Below are positions 41,746 through 49,683 of a stretch of DNA of 64,000 nt, piece by piece. The position numbers and the translations under genes are program-made. The number at the start of each line of letters is the position of its first letter. Position 1 is the first letter of the stretch. Location of the stretch: the NCBI RefSeq assembly GCF_900111455.1, contig NZ_FOIE01000003.1:248001-312000 (forward strand), written 5' to 3'. The notes below the pieces were generated by a model, which did not search any database, was not told the DNA's origin, and saw nothing but the letters and a program-made list of their open reading frames with translations. The stretch comes from Geodermatophilus poikilotrophus. GTDB taxonomy: Bacteria > Actinomycetota > Actinomycetes > Mycobacteriales > Geodermatophilaceae.

Positions 41746-43331
41746 GCGCTCCCGCGTCGCCGGCCGCCGCGCCTGGGACGGCGGTCCGGCCGGCCGTCCC
41801 GGGGCGGTCGCGCACGCGCCGGACCCCGCTGACGCTCCTGCTCGCGGCGGCGGTCGCGCTGCTCGCGCTGCTGCCGCTCGGCTTCGTCGTCGCGGGGATG
41901 GCGGACGTCGGCTGGGCCGGTGTGCGGGAGCTGGTGTTCCGCCCGCGGGTGGCCGAGCTGCTGGGCAACACGGCGCGGCTGGTCGGCGGCGCGGTGCTGC
42001 TGTGCGCCGTCCTCGGCGTGGGCGCGGCCTGGCTGGTGGAGCGCTCGGCGCTGCCGGGACGGCGGGTCTGGCACGTGCTGCTGGTGGCGCCGCTGGCCGT
42101 GCCGGCGTTCGTCAACAGCTACGCCTGGATCTCGCTGCTGCCGGGGCTGGACACCTACGGCGGCGCGCTGCTGGTCGTGACGCTGTCCTACTTCCCCTTC
42201 GTCTACCTGCCGGTGGTCGCCGCCTTCCGCGGCCTGGACCCGGCGCTGGAGGACACCGCCCGCGGGCTGGGGCTCTCCGGCCCCGCCGTGTTCCGTCGGG
42301 TGCAGCTGCCGCAGCTGCGGGTGGCGCTGCTCGGCGGCTCGCTGCTCGTCGCGCTGCACGTGCTGGCCGAGTTCGGTGCGCTGCAGATGCTGCGCTACCC
42401 GACCTTCACCACCGCCATCTACGACCAGTACCGCGCCACCTTCAACGGGCCGGGCGCGACCGCGCTGGCCGGCGTGCTGATGCTGCTGTGCCTGGCGCTG
42501 CTGCTGGCCGAGCTGCGGCTCCGCGGCCGCCGTGGCTACGCCCGCACCGGAGCGGGGGTGGCGCGTGCCGGGCGGCCGGTCCGGCTCGGAGCCCTCGCCG
42601 TCCCCGCGCTGCTGGGGCTGGGCGGGCTGGTCGCGCTGTCGCTGGCCGTGCCGCTGGGCAGCCTGGCGCTGTGGATGGTCCGCGGCTCGTCGACGGCGCT
42701 GGACCGGTCCGCGCTGCTGGAGACGACGGGGACGACGCTGGGGCTGGCCGCGGTCGCAGCCGCCGTCACCACCGCGATGGCGCTGCCCACCGGCTGGCTC
42801 GCCGTCCGGGCCCGGGGCCGGGTGGCCACGCTGCTGGAGCGCAGCACCTACCTGGGCAGCTCGGTGCCGGCGATCGTCATCGCCCTCGCGCTGGTCACCG
42901 TCTCCCTCGAGGTGACGCCGTGGATCTACCAGACGGTGCCGGTGCTGCTGGCCGCCTACGCGATCCTCTTCCTGCCCCGCGCGATCGTCACGGTGCGCGC
43001 CGCCGTCGAGCAGGCGCCACCCCTGTACGACGACGTCGCCGCCTCGCTGGGTTCCTCACCGGTCGACCGGCTGCGCCGGATCACGCTGCCGCTGCTGGCG
43101 CCCGGCCTCGGCGCGGGCGCGGCGCTGGTGTTCCTCGCGGTGGTCACCGAGCTCACCGCCACGCTGCTGCTCGCACCGATCGGCACCACGACGCTGGCCA
43201 CCGCCTTCTGGTCGGCGAGCAGCGCGCTGGAGTACGGCGCCGCTGCCCCGTACGCGGTCGTCATGGTGCTGCTCTCGGCGCCGGCCACCGTGCTGCTCTC
43301 CCGCGACGCCCGGCGGGGGCTGATGACGTGA
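41742..43331 (+). CDS. fbpB: Iron(III) ABC transporter permease, fused double-domain
   Basis: A 529-residue inner-membrane permease with about twelve spans in two halves. Each half has the binding-protein-dependent transport (EAA) loop: AFRGLDPALEDTARGLGLSG in the first and VEQAPPLYDDVAASLGSSPV in the second, as in FbpB. The start is not obvious: the frame begins right at the fbpA stop, where CTG overlaps TGA (CTGA), and there is no ATG or GTG in frame until inside the first span. I take CTG 41742, a coupled rare start, but the N-terminus is uncertain. Confidence 0.85.
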   Translation: MSAPASPAAAPGTAVRPAVPGRSRTRRTPLTLLLAAAVALLALLPLGFVVAGMADVGWAGVRELVFRPRVAELLGNTARLVGGAVLLCAVLGVGAAWLVERSALPGRRVWHVLLVAPLAVPAFVNSYAWISLLPGLDTYGGALLVVTLSYFPFVYLPVVAAFRGLDPALEDTARGLGLSGPAVFRRVQLPQLRVALLGGSLLVALHVLAEFGALQMLRYPTFTTAIYDQYRATFNGPGATALAGVLMLLCLALLLAELRLRGRRGYARTGAGVARAGRPVRLGALAVPALLGLGGLVALSLAVPLGSLALWMVRGSSTALDRSALLETTGTTLGLAAVAAAVTTAMALPTGWLAVRARGRVATLLERSTYLGSSVPAIVIALALVTVSLEVTPWIYQTVPVLLAAYAILFLPRAIVTVRAAVEQAPPLYDDVAASLGSSPVDRLRRITLPLLAPGLGAGAALVFLAVVTELTATLLLAPIGTTTLATAFWSASSALEYGAAAPYAVVMVLLSAPATVLLSRDARRGLMT

Positions 43332-43371
43332 CCCCCCGACCGCCCTCTCCTCCTCGACGGGACCCGCTGCC

Positions 43372-44445
43372 ATGAGCTCGCTGACGGTCACCGACGTGAC
43401 CAAGTCCTACGGCGCGACGCCGGTGCTGACCGGGGTGGACCTGCACGTGCCCGAGGGCAGCTTCACCGCGCTGCTCGGGCCCTCCGGGTGTGGCAAGACG
43501 ACGCTGCTGCGACTGGTCGCGGGCTTCGACGACCCCGACCGCGGCACCGTCGACGTCGGCGGGCGCCGAGTGGCCGGTCCCGGCCGCAGCGTGGCCGCGC
43601 GACGCCGGCACATCGGCTTCGTGCCGCAGGAGGGCGGGCTGTTCCCGCACCTGTCGGTCGCCGGCAACGTCGCCTTCGGCCTGCCCCGCCGGCAGCGCCG
43701 CGACGCCGGCCGGGTGGCGTCGCTGCTGGAGCTCGTCGGCCTGGACGCCGGCCTCGCGCAGCGCTCGCCGCACCAGCTGTCCGGCGGCCAGCAGCAGCGG
43801 GTCGCGCTGGCGCGGGCGCTGGCACCGGCGCCGTCCCTGGTGCTGCTCGACGAGCCGTTCTCCTCGCTGGACGCGTCGTTGCGGGAGGAGACGCGGCAGG
43901 CGGTGGCCGACGCGCTGACCGCGGCCGGCGCGACCGCCGTCCTGGTCACCCACGACCAGGCCGAGGCGCTGTCGATGGCCGACCAGGTGGCCGTGCTGCG
44001 CGGCGGCCGGCTGGTGCAGCTGGCCGATCCGCGCACGCTCTACCGCAGCCCGCAGGACCTCGACGTCGCGACCTTCGTGGGGGAGTCGGTGGTGCTCGAC
44101 GCCGACGTCCGGGCCGGCCGGGCGCACTCGGCCCTCGGCGTGCTCGACCTCGAGCGCACCTGCCCCGACGGGCCGGTGCGGGTGCTGCTGCGCCCGGAGC
44201 AGCTGCGGCTCGGGCCGGTGGCCGGGGCGGGGCCGCGCGCCCGCGTGCGCGGCGTCGACTTCTTCGGGCACGACGCGCGGGTGCGTCTGGAGCTGTCGTC
44301 CGGGATGGCGTTCAGCGCGCGGCTGGAGGGCTGGGACCTGCCGGCGGTGGGGGACGACGTGACGGTCGGCGTCCTCGGTGCGGCGCTGCCCTTCCCGGGG
44401 GACGCCGTCCGGTCCGGGGTGGGTCGGGTGCCCGCGTCGAGTTAG
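43372..44445 (+). CDS. fbpC: Iron(III) ABC transporter ATP-binding protein
   Basis: A 357-residue ABC ATPase with a C-terminal TOBE-like regulatory domain. Walker [13 protein letters not shown]-loop [13 protein letters not shown] signature [15 protein letters not shown], Walker [13 protein letters not shown] and H-loop VTHDQAEAL are all intact. It energises the FbpB permease. It begins 40 bp after fbpB. Its TAG stop lies inside the next iron box, so a new regulated promoter starts where this operon ends. Confidence 0.92.
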   Translation: MSSLTVTDVTKSYGATPVLTGVDLHVPEGSFTALLGPSGCGKTTLLRLVAGFDDPDRGTVDVGGRRVAGPGRSVAARRRHIGFVPQEGGLFPHLSVAGNVAFGLPRRQRRDAGRVASLLELVGLDAGLAQRSPHQLSGGQQQRVALARALAPAPSLVLLDEPFSSLDASLREETRQAVADALTAAGATAVLVTHDQAEALSMADQVAVLRGGRLVQLADPRTLYRSPQDLDVATFVGESVVLDADVRAGRAHSALGVLDLERTCPDGPVRVLLRPEQLRLGPVAGAGPRARVRGVDFFGHDARVRLELSSGMAFSARLEGWDLPAVGDDVTVGVLGAALPFPGDAVRSGVGRVPASS

Positions 44446-44460
44446 GTGTGCCTAAGCTCA
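44442..44460. promoter_or_regulatory. Second IdeR/DtxR-like iron box
   Basis: TTAGGTGTGCCTAAGCTCA matches the IdeR consensus at 14 of 19 positions, better in the left half. It overlaps the fbpC stop and ends six bases before the GTG of the aldolase-like gene, so the downstream transcript must be leaderless or very short-leadered. It shares the rare centre GGTGTGCCTAA with the first box. Confidence 0.68.
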
Positions 44461-44465
44461 CCGGC

Positions 44466-45251
44466 GTGGACCTCTTCCTCTTCACGGTCGACCCCGGCTG
44501 GGGCGCCGACGTGGTCGCCGCGGGCGCGACCGGGGTCGTCGTGGACTGGGAGCGGCGTGGCAAGCACCGCCGCCAGCTCGGCGAGGGCACCCAGATCAAC
44601 GGCGACACCCCCGCCGACCTCAGCCGGATGCGCGCCGCCACCGACGGCCGGCTGCTGTGCCGGATCAACGGCTTCGGCCCGTGGACCCGGGCCGAGGTGG
44701 ACGACGCGGTCGCCCGGGGCGCCGACGAGCTGTTCCTGCCCATGGTGCGCACCGCCGAGGAGGTCGACCGGACCCTGGACCTGGTGGCCGGCCGCTGCGG
44801 GCTGGGCATCCTGGTCGAGACCCAGGACGGTGTGGCGTGCGCGGCCGAGCTGGCCCGCCGTCCGCTGTCGCGGGTGTACGTGGGCCTCAACGACCTGCGC
44901 ATCGACCGCGGCTCGGACCAGCTGTTCACGCCGCTGGTCGACGGCACCGTGGACGCCGTCCGCGCGGCGGTGCCCGGGCCGTTCGGGGTCGGCGGGCTGA
45001 CCCTGCCCGGGGCCGGCGCGCCGGTCCCGGCCTGGCTGCTCGCCGCCGAGCTCGTCCGCGTGGGCGCCGACTTCACCTTCCTGCGGCGCTCGTTCACCGC
45101 GGACATGGCCGGGCGGGACCCGTTCGTCGAGGTGCCCCGGCTGCTCGACGTCCTCACCGGGCTGGCGACCGCCACCGCGGCCGACGTGGCCGAGCGCCGG
45201 GCCGCGTTCGTCGCCGCCGTGACCGGCGTGCCGGTGGCACAGCCGGCGTGA
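44466..45251 (+). CDS. HpcH/HpaI aldolase/citrate lyase-like protein
   Basis: A 261-residue TIM-barrel protein resembling the HpcH/HpaI or citrate-lyase beta family. The conserved Glu lies in LGILVETQDGVACAAEL and an Asp in YVGLNDLRIDRGSDQL, typical metal and substrate positions. It starts DLFLFTVDPGWGADVVAAGA. Members split or make C-C bonds of pyruvate- or acyl-CoA-type substrates. It heads a three-gene operon with stop/start overlaps (GTGA) and an iron box before it. The pathway is not known to me. Confidence 0.75.
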   Translation: MDLFLFTVDPGWGADVVAAGATGVVVDWERRGKHRRQLGEGTQINGDTPADLSRMRAATDGRLLCRINGFGPWTRAEVDDAVARGADELFLPMVRTAEEVDRTLDLVAGRCGLGILVETQDGVACAAELARRPLSRVYVGLNDLRIDRGSDQLFTPLVDGTVDAVRAAVPGPFGVGGLTLPGAGAPVPAWLLAAELVRVGADFTFLRRSFTADMAGRDPFVEVPRLLDVLTGLATATAADVAERRAAFVAAVTGVPVAQPA

Positions 45252-46102
45252 GGGCCCTGGTCACCGGTGCCGGCGGCTTCGTCGGCCGGCACCTGGTCGC
45301 GCGGCTGCGCGGCGACGGGTGGGACGTCGTCCCGCTGACGCGCGCATCGGTCGACCTGACCGATGCGGTCGCTGCTGCCGCCCTCGTGCGCGATGCCGAC
45401 CCGGATGTCGTGTTCTCGCTGGCCGCGGCGCGGCGCAAGGCGACGCCTGGGGACCGGGCCGACACCGTCGCGGTGAACACGTCGCCGTGGCTGGTCGACG
45501 CGCTGCCCTCACGGTGCCGTGCCGTCGTGCGCCTGGGGTCGTCGACCGAGTACGCCGCCGCGCCGGTGCCGCTGGCCGAGGACGCCGCACTGCGCCCGCG
45601 CGGGTTCTTCGGGGCGACCAAGGCGGCCGGGTCGCTGCTGCTGCAGGCCGCCGCGGCCGAGCGCGGGGTGCGGTCGGCGGTGCTGCGCGCGTTCCAGGTC
45701 TACGGGCCCGGCGACCACCCGGCCCGGCTGGTGCCGGTCGTGCTCGACGCCGCCCGTACCGGCGCCGTCGTCCCGCTGCCGGCGCGGGTGAGCCGGCGGG
45801 ACTGGGTGTGGGTCGGCGACGTCGTGGACGCCTGCGTCCGGGGCGCGCTGGCCGACGACCTGCCGCCGGGTCAGGTGCTCAACATCGGCACCGGCGTGCA
45901 GACCTCGACCGAGGAGCTGGTGTCGGTGGCGTCGCGGGTGACCGGCCGGCCGATCGCCGGTGCGGCGGGTGCGCACCCGGGCCGCGACTGGGACACCGAC
46001 TGCTGGGTCAGCGACCCGTCCCTGGCGGCATCGCTGCTGGGCTGGCGGGCCTCCGTCGACCTGGCCGAGGGGCTCTCGCGCACCTGGGCCGCGCTGTCGT
46101 GA
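45248..46102 (+). CDS. NAD-dependent epimerase/dehydratase (extended SDR)
   Basis: A 284-residue extended SDR acting on nucleotide sugars or related compounds. The NAD motif is VTGAGGFVGRHL. The active site is altered: the usual YxxxK appears as FFGATKAAG, keeping Lys but with Phe for Tyr at the expected position. SSTEYA and RAFQVYGPG are normal. The Tyr-to-Phe change may mean a different mechanism or reduced activity. It overlaps the aldolase-like gene by 4 bp and the glycosyltransferase by 4 bp, so all three are translationally coupled. Confidence 0.85.
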   Translation: MRALVTGAGGFVGRHLVARLRGDGWDVVPLTRASVDLTDAVAAAALVRDADPDVVFSLAAARRKATPGDRADTVAVNTSPWLVDALPSRCRAVVRLGSSTEYAAAPVPLAEDAALRPRGFFGATKAAGSLLLQAAAAERGVRSAVLRAFQVYGPGDHPARLVPVVLDAARTGAVVPLPARVSRRDWVWVGDVVDACVRGALADDLPPGQVLNIGTGVQTSTEELVSVASRVTGRPIAGAAGAHPGRDWDTDCWVSDPSLAASLLGWRASVDLAEGLSRTWAALS

Positions 46103-46761
46103 CCCGCGTCGCCGTCATAGTCCCGGTGTACCGGAACGCGGCGACGCTCGAGCCGCTGGCCGCGCGGCTGGGTGCCGCGCTGGCGGGCCGGGACTGGCGG
46201 TTGCGGCTGGTGGTCGACGCGTGTCCCGCCGGGAGTACCGACGTCGCCCTGTCCCTGGCCGGCCCGCGCGTCGAGGCGACCCTGCTCGGGGTGAACGGCG
46301 GGCAGCACGCCGCGCTGCGGCGGGGGCTGGCCGACGAGCCGGACGCCGACGTGTGGGTGTGCATGGACGCCGACCTGCAGGACCCGCCCGAGGCCGTGCC
46401 GCTGCTGCTCGACCGGCTGGCGGTGGGGGACGTCGAGGCGGTCTTCGCCGGGCGGCGCGGGGCGTACGAGTCGTGGCTGCGGCGCTCCTCCGGCGGGCTG
46501 CACCGGCGGGTGGCCGCGCGGCTGACCGGCCTGCCGCCGGACGCCGGCGCGTTCCTCGCGCTGGGGCCGCTGGTGCGCTCGGCGGTGCTCGCCGCCTCCG
46601 GGGCGCCGAGCGTGGTGCTGGCCGTGGGCGTGGCCCGCCGGCCGGTGGCCAGCGTGCCGGTGTCGCGGGACGTGCGGCCGGAGGGCCGGTCGGCGTGGAC
46701 GGCGTGGGCCCGGCTGGGTCAGTCGGTCCGCTCGCTGGGCTGGGCGCTGCGCCAGCGGTAG
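46099..46761 (+). CDS. Family 2 glycosyltransferase
   Basis: A 220-residue GT-A-fold transferase. VAVIVPVYRNAATLEPLAAR opens the nucleotide-binding domain, and the metal motif is VCMDADLQDPPEAV (DxD-like DAD). It ends without the usual membrane helices of DPM1-like family members, so it is probably soluble or peripheral. Last gene of the iron-boxed operon; it would transfer a sugar, perhaps one made by the epimerase, to a lipid or small molecule. Whether this makes a siderophore-like or surface glycan is inference. Confidence 0.85.
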   Translation: MTRVAVIVPVYRNAATLEPLAARLGAALAGRDWRLRLVVDACPAGSTDVALSLAGPRVEATLLGVNGGQHAALRRGLADEPDADVWVCMDADLQDPPEAVPLLLDRLAVGDVEAVFAGRRGAYESWLRRSSGGLHRRVAARLTGLPPDAGAFLALGPLVRSAVLAASGAPSVVLAVGVARRPVASVPVSRDVRPEGRSAWTAWARLGQSVRSLGWALRQR

Positions 46762-46984
46762 CTCGTTCGAGGCGTCTGGGCCGTCTCTCACCGTAGGCCG
46801 CTCCGGCGCCGCCTCACTGGACCCACCTCTGGAATCCCGGGGCCGCTGCCCGAGGGCCGGCTGCGGCCGTCGTCAAGGCCTCCGCCAGGTCTGTGTACAG
46901 GTTCCGGAGCTGGGGAGTCGTACTGCTGCGGGGTTCTGACTCCAGTAGGATTCGAACGCTTGATCGAAGCGCTGGGGAGGTGTC

Positions 46985-48241
46985 GTGGAGCAGCTGCTGG
47001 CCTCCCTGGACGCGCTGGCCGCCGAGGACCTGGGGCCGTTGTTCGGCCCGGCGCTGCTCGACCGGCTGGGTCCGCTGCTGGCCGCGCAGAACCGGCTGGC
47101 CGCCGAGGTCGCCCGCACGGTGCGGGAGGCCGAGGTGTCCGGCGCGGCGGAGGTCGACGGGCTGAAGACGATGGCCTCCTGGCTGCGCGGGCACGCCCAC
47201 CTGTCCACGGGCGAGGCCGCGCGGGTGGTGCGCACCGGGCGGGCGCTGGTGCAGCTGCCCGTGCTGGCTGCGGCGTTGGCAGCCGGTGCGGTGACCGGCG
47301 AGCAGGCGGCGGTGGTCGGCCGGGTGGCCGAGCCGGAGCACCTCACCCGCGCCGCGGAGCAGGGCGTGGACCTGGGCGGCGTGGACACCGTGCTGACCGA
47401 GGTGGCCATCACCCGTCCGCACGCCGATGTCGCCAGGGCGGTGCACCACTACCTGCAGCGCCTGGATGCCGACGGGCCGGAGCCGGATCCGACCGGGGGG
47501 CGGCGGGTGGTCATCGCCAAGCACGCCGACGGGTCGATCTCCGGCCGGTTCGACCTGGACGCGGTGGGTGGGGAGAAGCTGCAGGCCGCGCTGGAGTCGG
47601 TGGTGCAGGCCGGCCGCTGTGCCGGGGACGAGCGCACCAGGGGCCAGCAGTTGGCCGATGCGCTGGTGCAGCTGTGCGACCACCAGCTGGCCGCCGGTCA
47701 GCTGCCGGTGCTGCGCGGGCACAAGCCCCAGGTGCCGGTCAAGGTCGGTGTCGAGGATCTGGTCGATCCCGCGGTCGGCGCCGGTGCCGCCGAGCTGGGG
47801 TTCGGGGCGACCGTCTCCGCGGCGCGGGCCCGGTGGCTGGCCTGCGACGGGGCCGTCACCCGGATCGTGCTGGGCCCGGACGGGATGCCGCTGGACCACG
47901 GCCGCACCGTGCGCCTGGTACCCCCGCACGTCCGCCGCGCCGCGGAGGTCCGCGACGGCGGCTGCGTGTTCACCGGCTGCGGGGCTCCCACCCACTGGTG
48001 CGACGTGCACCACCTGCTGGAGTGGGTCAACGGTGGTGAGACGTCGCTGGCCAACTCCGCGCTGCTGTGCGAACGGCACCACACCAAGGTCCACCACGGC
48101 TTCCGGGTCGAGCGGCAACCCGACGGGCGATGGCGCACCCAGCGCCCGGATGGCAGCGAGATCCGCACCGGACCCCTGCGCACCATACCGGGCCGCACCG
48201 GACCGGGCCGCACCGGCCCACCCCTTCCCGCCGCCGCCTGA
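46985..48241 (+). CDS. DUF222/13E12-type HNH endonuclease
   Basis: A 418-residue protein of the multicopy actinobacterial 13E12 family. The DUF222 region occupies about 1-300 (WLRGHAHLSTGEAARVVRTG, RFDLDAVGGEKLQAALE). The HNH nuclease motif lies at about 320-375 (CVFTGCG, then HWCDVHHLLEWVNGGET, then LLCERHHTKVHHG), with paired Cys/His for zinc. The tail contains GRTGPGRTGP. The biological role is unsettled; proteins of this group occur in many copies per genome. ATG replaced by GTG with GGGAGG upstream. No terminal repeats flank it. Confidence 0.88.
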   Translation: MEQLLASLDALAAEDLGPLFGPALLDRLGPLLAAQNRLAAEVARTVREAEVSGAAEVDGLKTMASWLRGHAHLSTGEAARVVRTGRALVQLPVLAAALAAGAVTGEQAAVVGRVAEPEHLTRAAEQGVDLGGVDTVLTEVAITRPHADVARAVHHYLQRLDADGPEPDPTGGRRVVIAKHADGSISGRFDLDAVGGEKLQAALESVVQAGRCAGDERTRGQQLADALVQLCDHQLAAGQLPVLRGHKPQVPVKVGVEDLVDPAVGAGAAELGFGATVSAARARWLACDGAVTRIVLGPDGMPLDHGRTVRLVPPHVRRAAEVRDGGCVFTGCGAPTHWCDVHHLLEWVNGGETSLANSALLCERHHTKVHHGFRVERQPDGRWRTQRPDGSEIRTGPLRTIPGRTGPGRTGPPLPAAA

Positions 48242-48257
48242 GCCGGCACCCGGCCGA

Positions 48258-48305
48258 GCCGGCAGCCGACCGACGCCCACCCTGGGGCACCGGTCGGCTG
48301 CCGGC
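48258..48305. terminator. Bidirectional hairpin terminator
   Basis: GCCGGCAGCCGACCG (48258-48272) pairs perfectly with 48291-48305 around an 18-base loop, between the converging HNH and SrmL genes. Confidence 0.8.
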
Positions 48306-48339
48306 TGCCCGCACGTCGGCACCGGCGGGAACACGCACC

Positions 48340-49467
48340 TCAGCGGGCGGCCCACTCCTGGCGCGGTCCGCGGTGGACGGCCGCGTAGACCTGGTCGCGC
48401 AGCTCGTTGGCGCGCTGGTCGGTCAAGGTCCCGGACAGGGGACGCAGCACCAGCCGCAGGAGCACGTTGACCTGGTCCTGGCGCAGCCCGAGCCTGCGGC
48501 GGGCGGCGTCCGGGAGGTCGGCGTGGGCGGTGGCGGCCAGCACGGTCACCGACTCGAGGTCCTCGACCGCGGGGCCCAGAGCGGTGCGGACGGTGTCCCC
48601 GAGCAGCTCCGCATCGACCGGGGCGTCCACGACGATGGACAGGTCCCGGCGCACGGGTGGCTGCGACGACACCGGTCGCCACGGGGCCAGGTCGAGCAGC
48701 TGTGCGGCGATGCGCGGTTCCGTCGAGCGCAGCACGCGGATGTCATCGATGCCCTTGCGCACCATCAGCGCCCGGTCCAGGCCCATGCCCAGCGCCAGGC
48801 CGCTGTAGCGGTCGGCGTCGAGACCGGCGCCGGTGAGCACGTGCTCGGCGGCCAGGCCGCACTCCGCCAGCTCCACCCAGCCCGACGCGGTGCACACGTC
48901 GACCTGCAGACCTCGCGTGGTGTAGGGGTGCCGGGCCGGTGAGGTGCGCCAGCGCGCTCCGGGCAGGACGGCGCCGACCACCAGCGTGACCATCCGCCGG
49001 AGGTCGTCGGCACCCAGCCGCCGGGTGCCGACGCGCCACAGGTCCACCTGGTGGGGCGTGCCCACGTGCAGCCGGTCGATGCTGTCCCGGCGGTGGCAGA
49101 GGCCGGGCAGGGCCAGCAGCACGTCGACCTCGGGATCGGCGGCTCGGGCGGTGGCGAGCGCGCGCAGTGCAGGAGGGACGCCGGCGCTGGTGTGGCTGCG
49201 CAGCATCACCGTCTCGGCGGCGTAACGGCTGTAGCGGGCGTCGCGCGTGATGTCGGCGACCGCGTAACCCAGGCGGTCGTAGTTGTCCTCGACGCTCACC
49301 AGCGGCCGCCGCCGCTGCACGTCGAGGGCGCAGTCCCAGGCGCCGGTCAGGGCGGCGAGCACGTCGTCGAGGAGCACCTGCATCGCGTGCGGACCGTCGG
49401 CGGGGTCGGACAGGTCGCGCAGCTCGAGCGCGACCTCGATGTCGTGGGGTGACAGCAGGGTGGTCAC
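48340..49467 (-). CDS. srmL: PheS-related ligase SrmL
   Basis: A 375-residue protein that looks like a stand-alone fusion of a class II synthetase core and a ferredoxin-like anticodon-binding (FDX-ACB) domain. The core has class II motifs (TVMLRSHTSAGVPPALRAL, DRLHVGTPHQVDLWRV, GLALGMGLDRALMVRKGI) as in PheS; the FDX-ACB-like end (PPVRRDLSIVVDAPVDAE) is typical of PheT. It is not a complete PheRS. The name SrmL (PheS-related mystery ligase) is used for such proteins; the amino-acid acceptor is unknown. The GTG has AGGAGG upstream. Confidence 0.78.
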   Translation of the reverse strand: MTTLLSPHDIEVALELRDLSDPADGPHAMQVLLDDVLAALTGAWDCALDVQRRRPLVSVEDNYDRLGYAVADITRDARYSRYAAETVMLRSHTSAGVPPALRALATARAADPEVDVLLALPGLCHRRDSIDRLHVGTPHQVDLWRVGTRRLGADDLRRMVTLVVGAVLPGARWRTSPARHPYTTRGLQVDVCTASGWVELAECGLAAEHVLTGAGLDADRYSGLALGMGLDRALMVRKGIDDIRVLRSTEPRIAAQLLDLAPWRPVSSQPPVRRDLSIVVDAPVDAELLGDTVRTALGPAVEDLESVTVLAATAHADLPDAARRRLGLRQDQVNVLLRLVLRPLSGTLTDQRANELRDQVYAAVHRGPRQEWAAR

Positions 49468-49534
49468 GGGAAACCCTCCTGGGGTGTCGGCGGGTGGGGA
49501 GGCGATCACCCCCGGCCGACGGCTCCGTGACGGG

Positions 49535-49609
49535 CTACCGGCAGACCTCGGCGCCCCCACGGCTGCTCGGCAGCCGGGGGCGGGGAAAGGAGGTCCCGTG
49601 CTCGTGCAC
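49535..49609 (-). promoter_or_regulatory. Leader ORF with internal hairpin before srmL (possible attenuator)
   Basis: Upstream of srmL on the same strand, a GTG opens a 24-codon frame (VHEHGTSFPRPRLPSSRGG and five more). It contains a strong hairpin (49553-49581; GCCCCC-GGCTGC pairing with GCAGCC-GT-GGGGGC). A leader peptide with a terminator-like hairpin is the layout of attenuation. However, the peptide has just one Phe and no run of one amino acid, and no Shine-Dalgarno, so this is tentative. Confidence 0.3.
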
Positions 49610-49683
49610 GGACCGAAGGTAGCGGTCCCCGAGCGACACGTCCCGTGAGTTCCGGCGCCGGTCCGTCGGTCGACCGAGCAGGC

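Noticed and set aside
46985-48241. Mobile element around the 13E12-type HNH protein
   Set aside because: No terminal inverted repeats, target duplications or transposase are visible; 13E12 proteins are a multicopy family but not a known insertion sequence.
49468-49640. T-box riboswitch before srmL
   Set aside because: The T-box sequence and specifier-loop structure are not present; only a short leader frame with a hairpin is seen.
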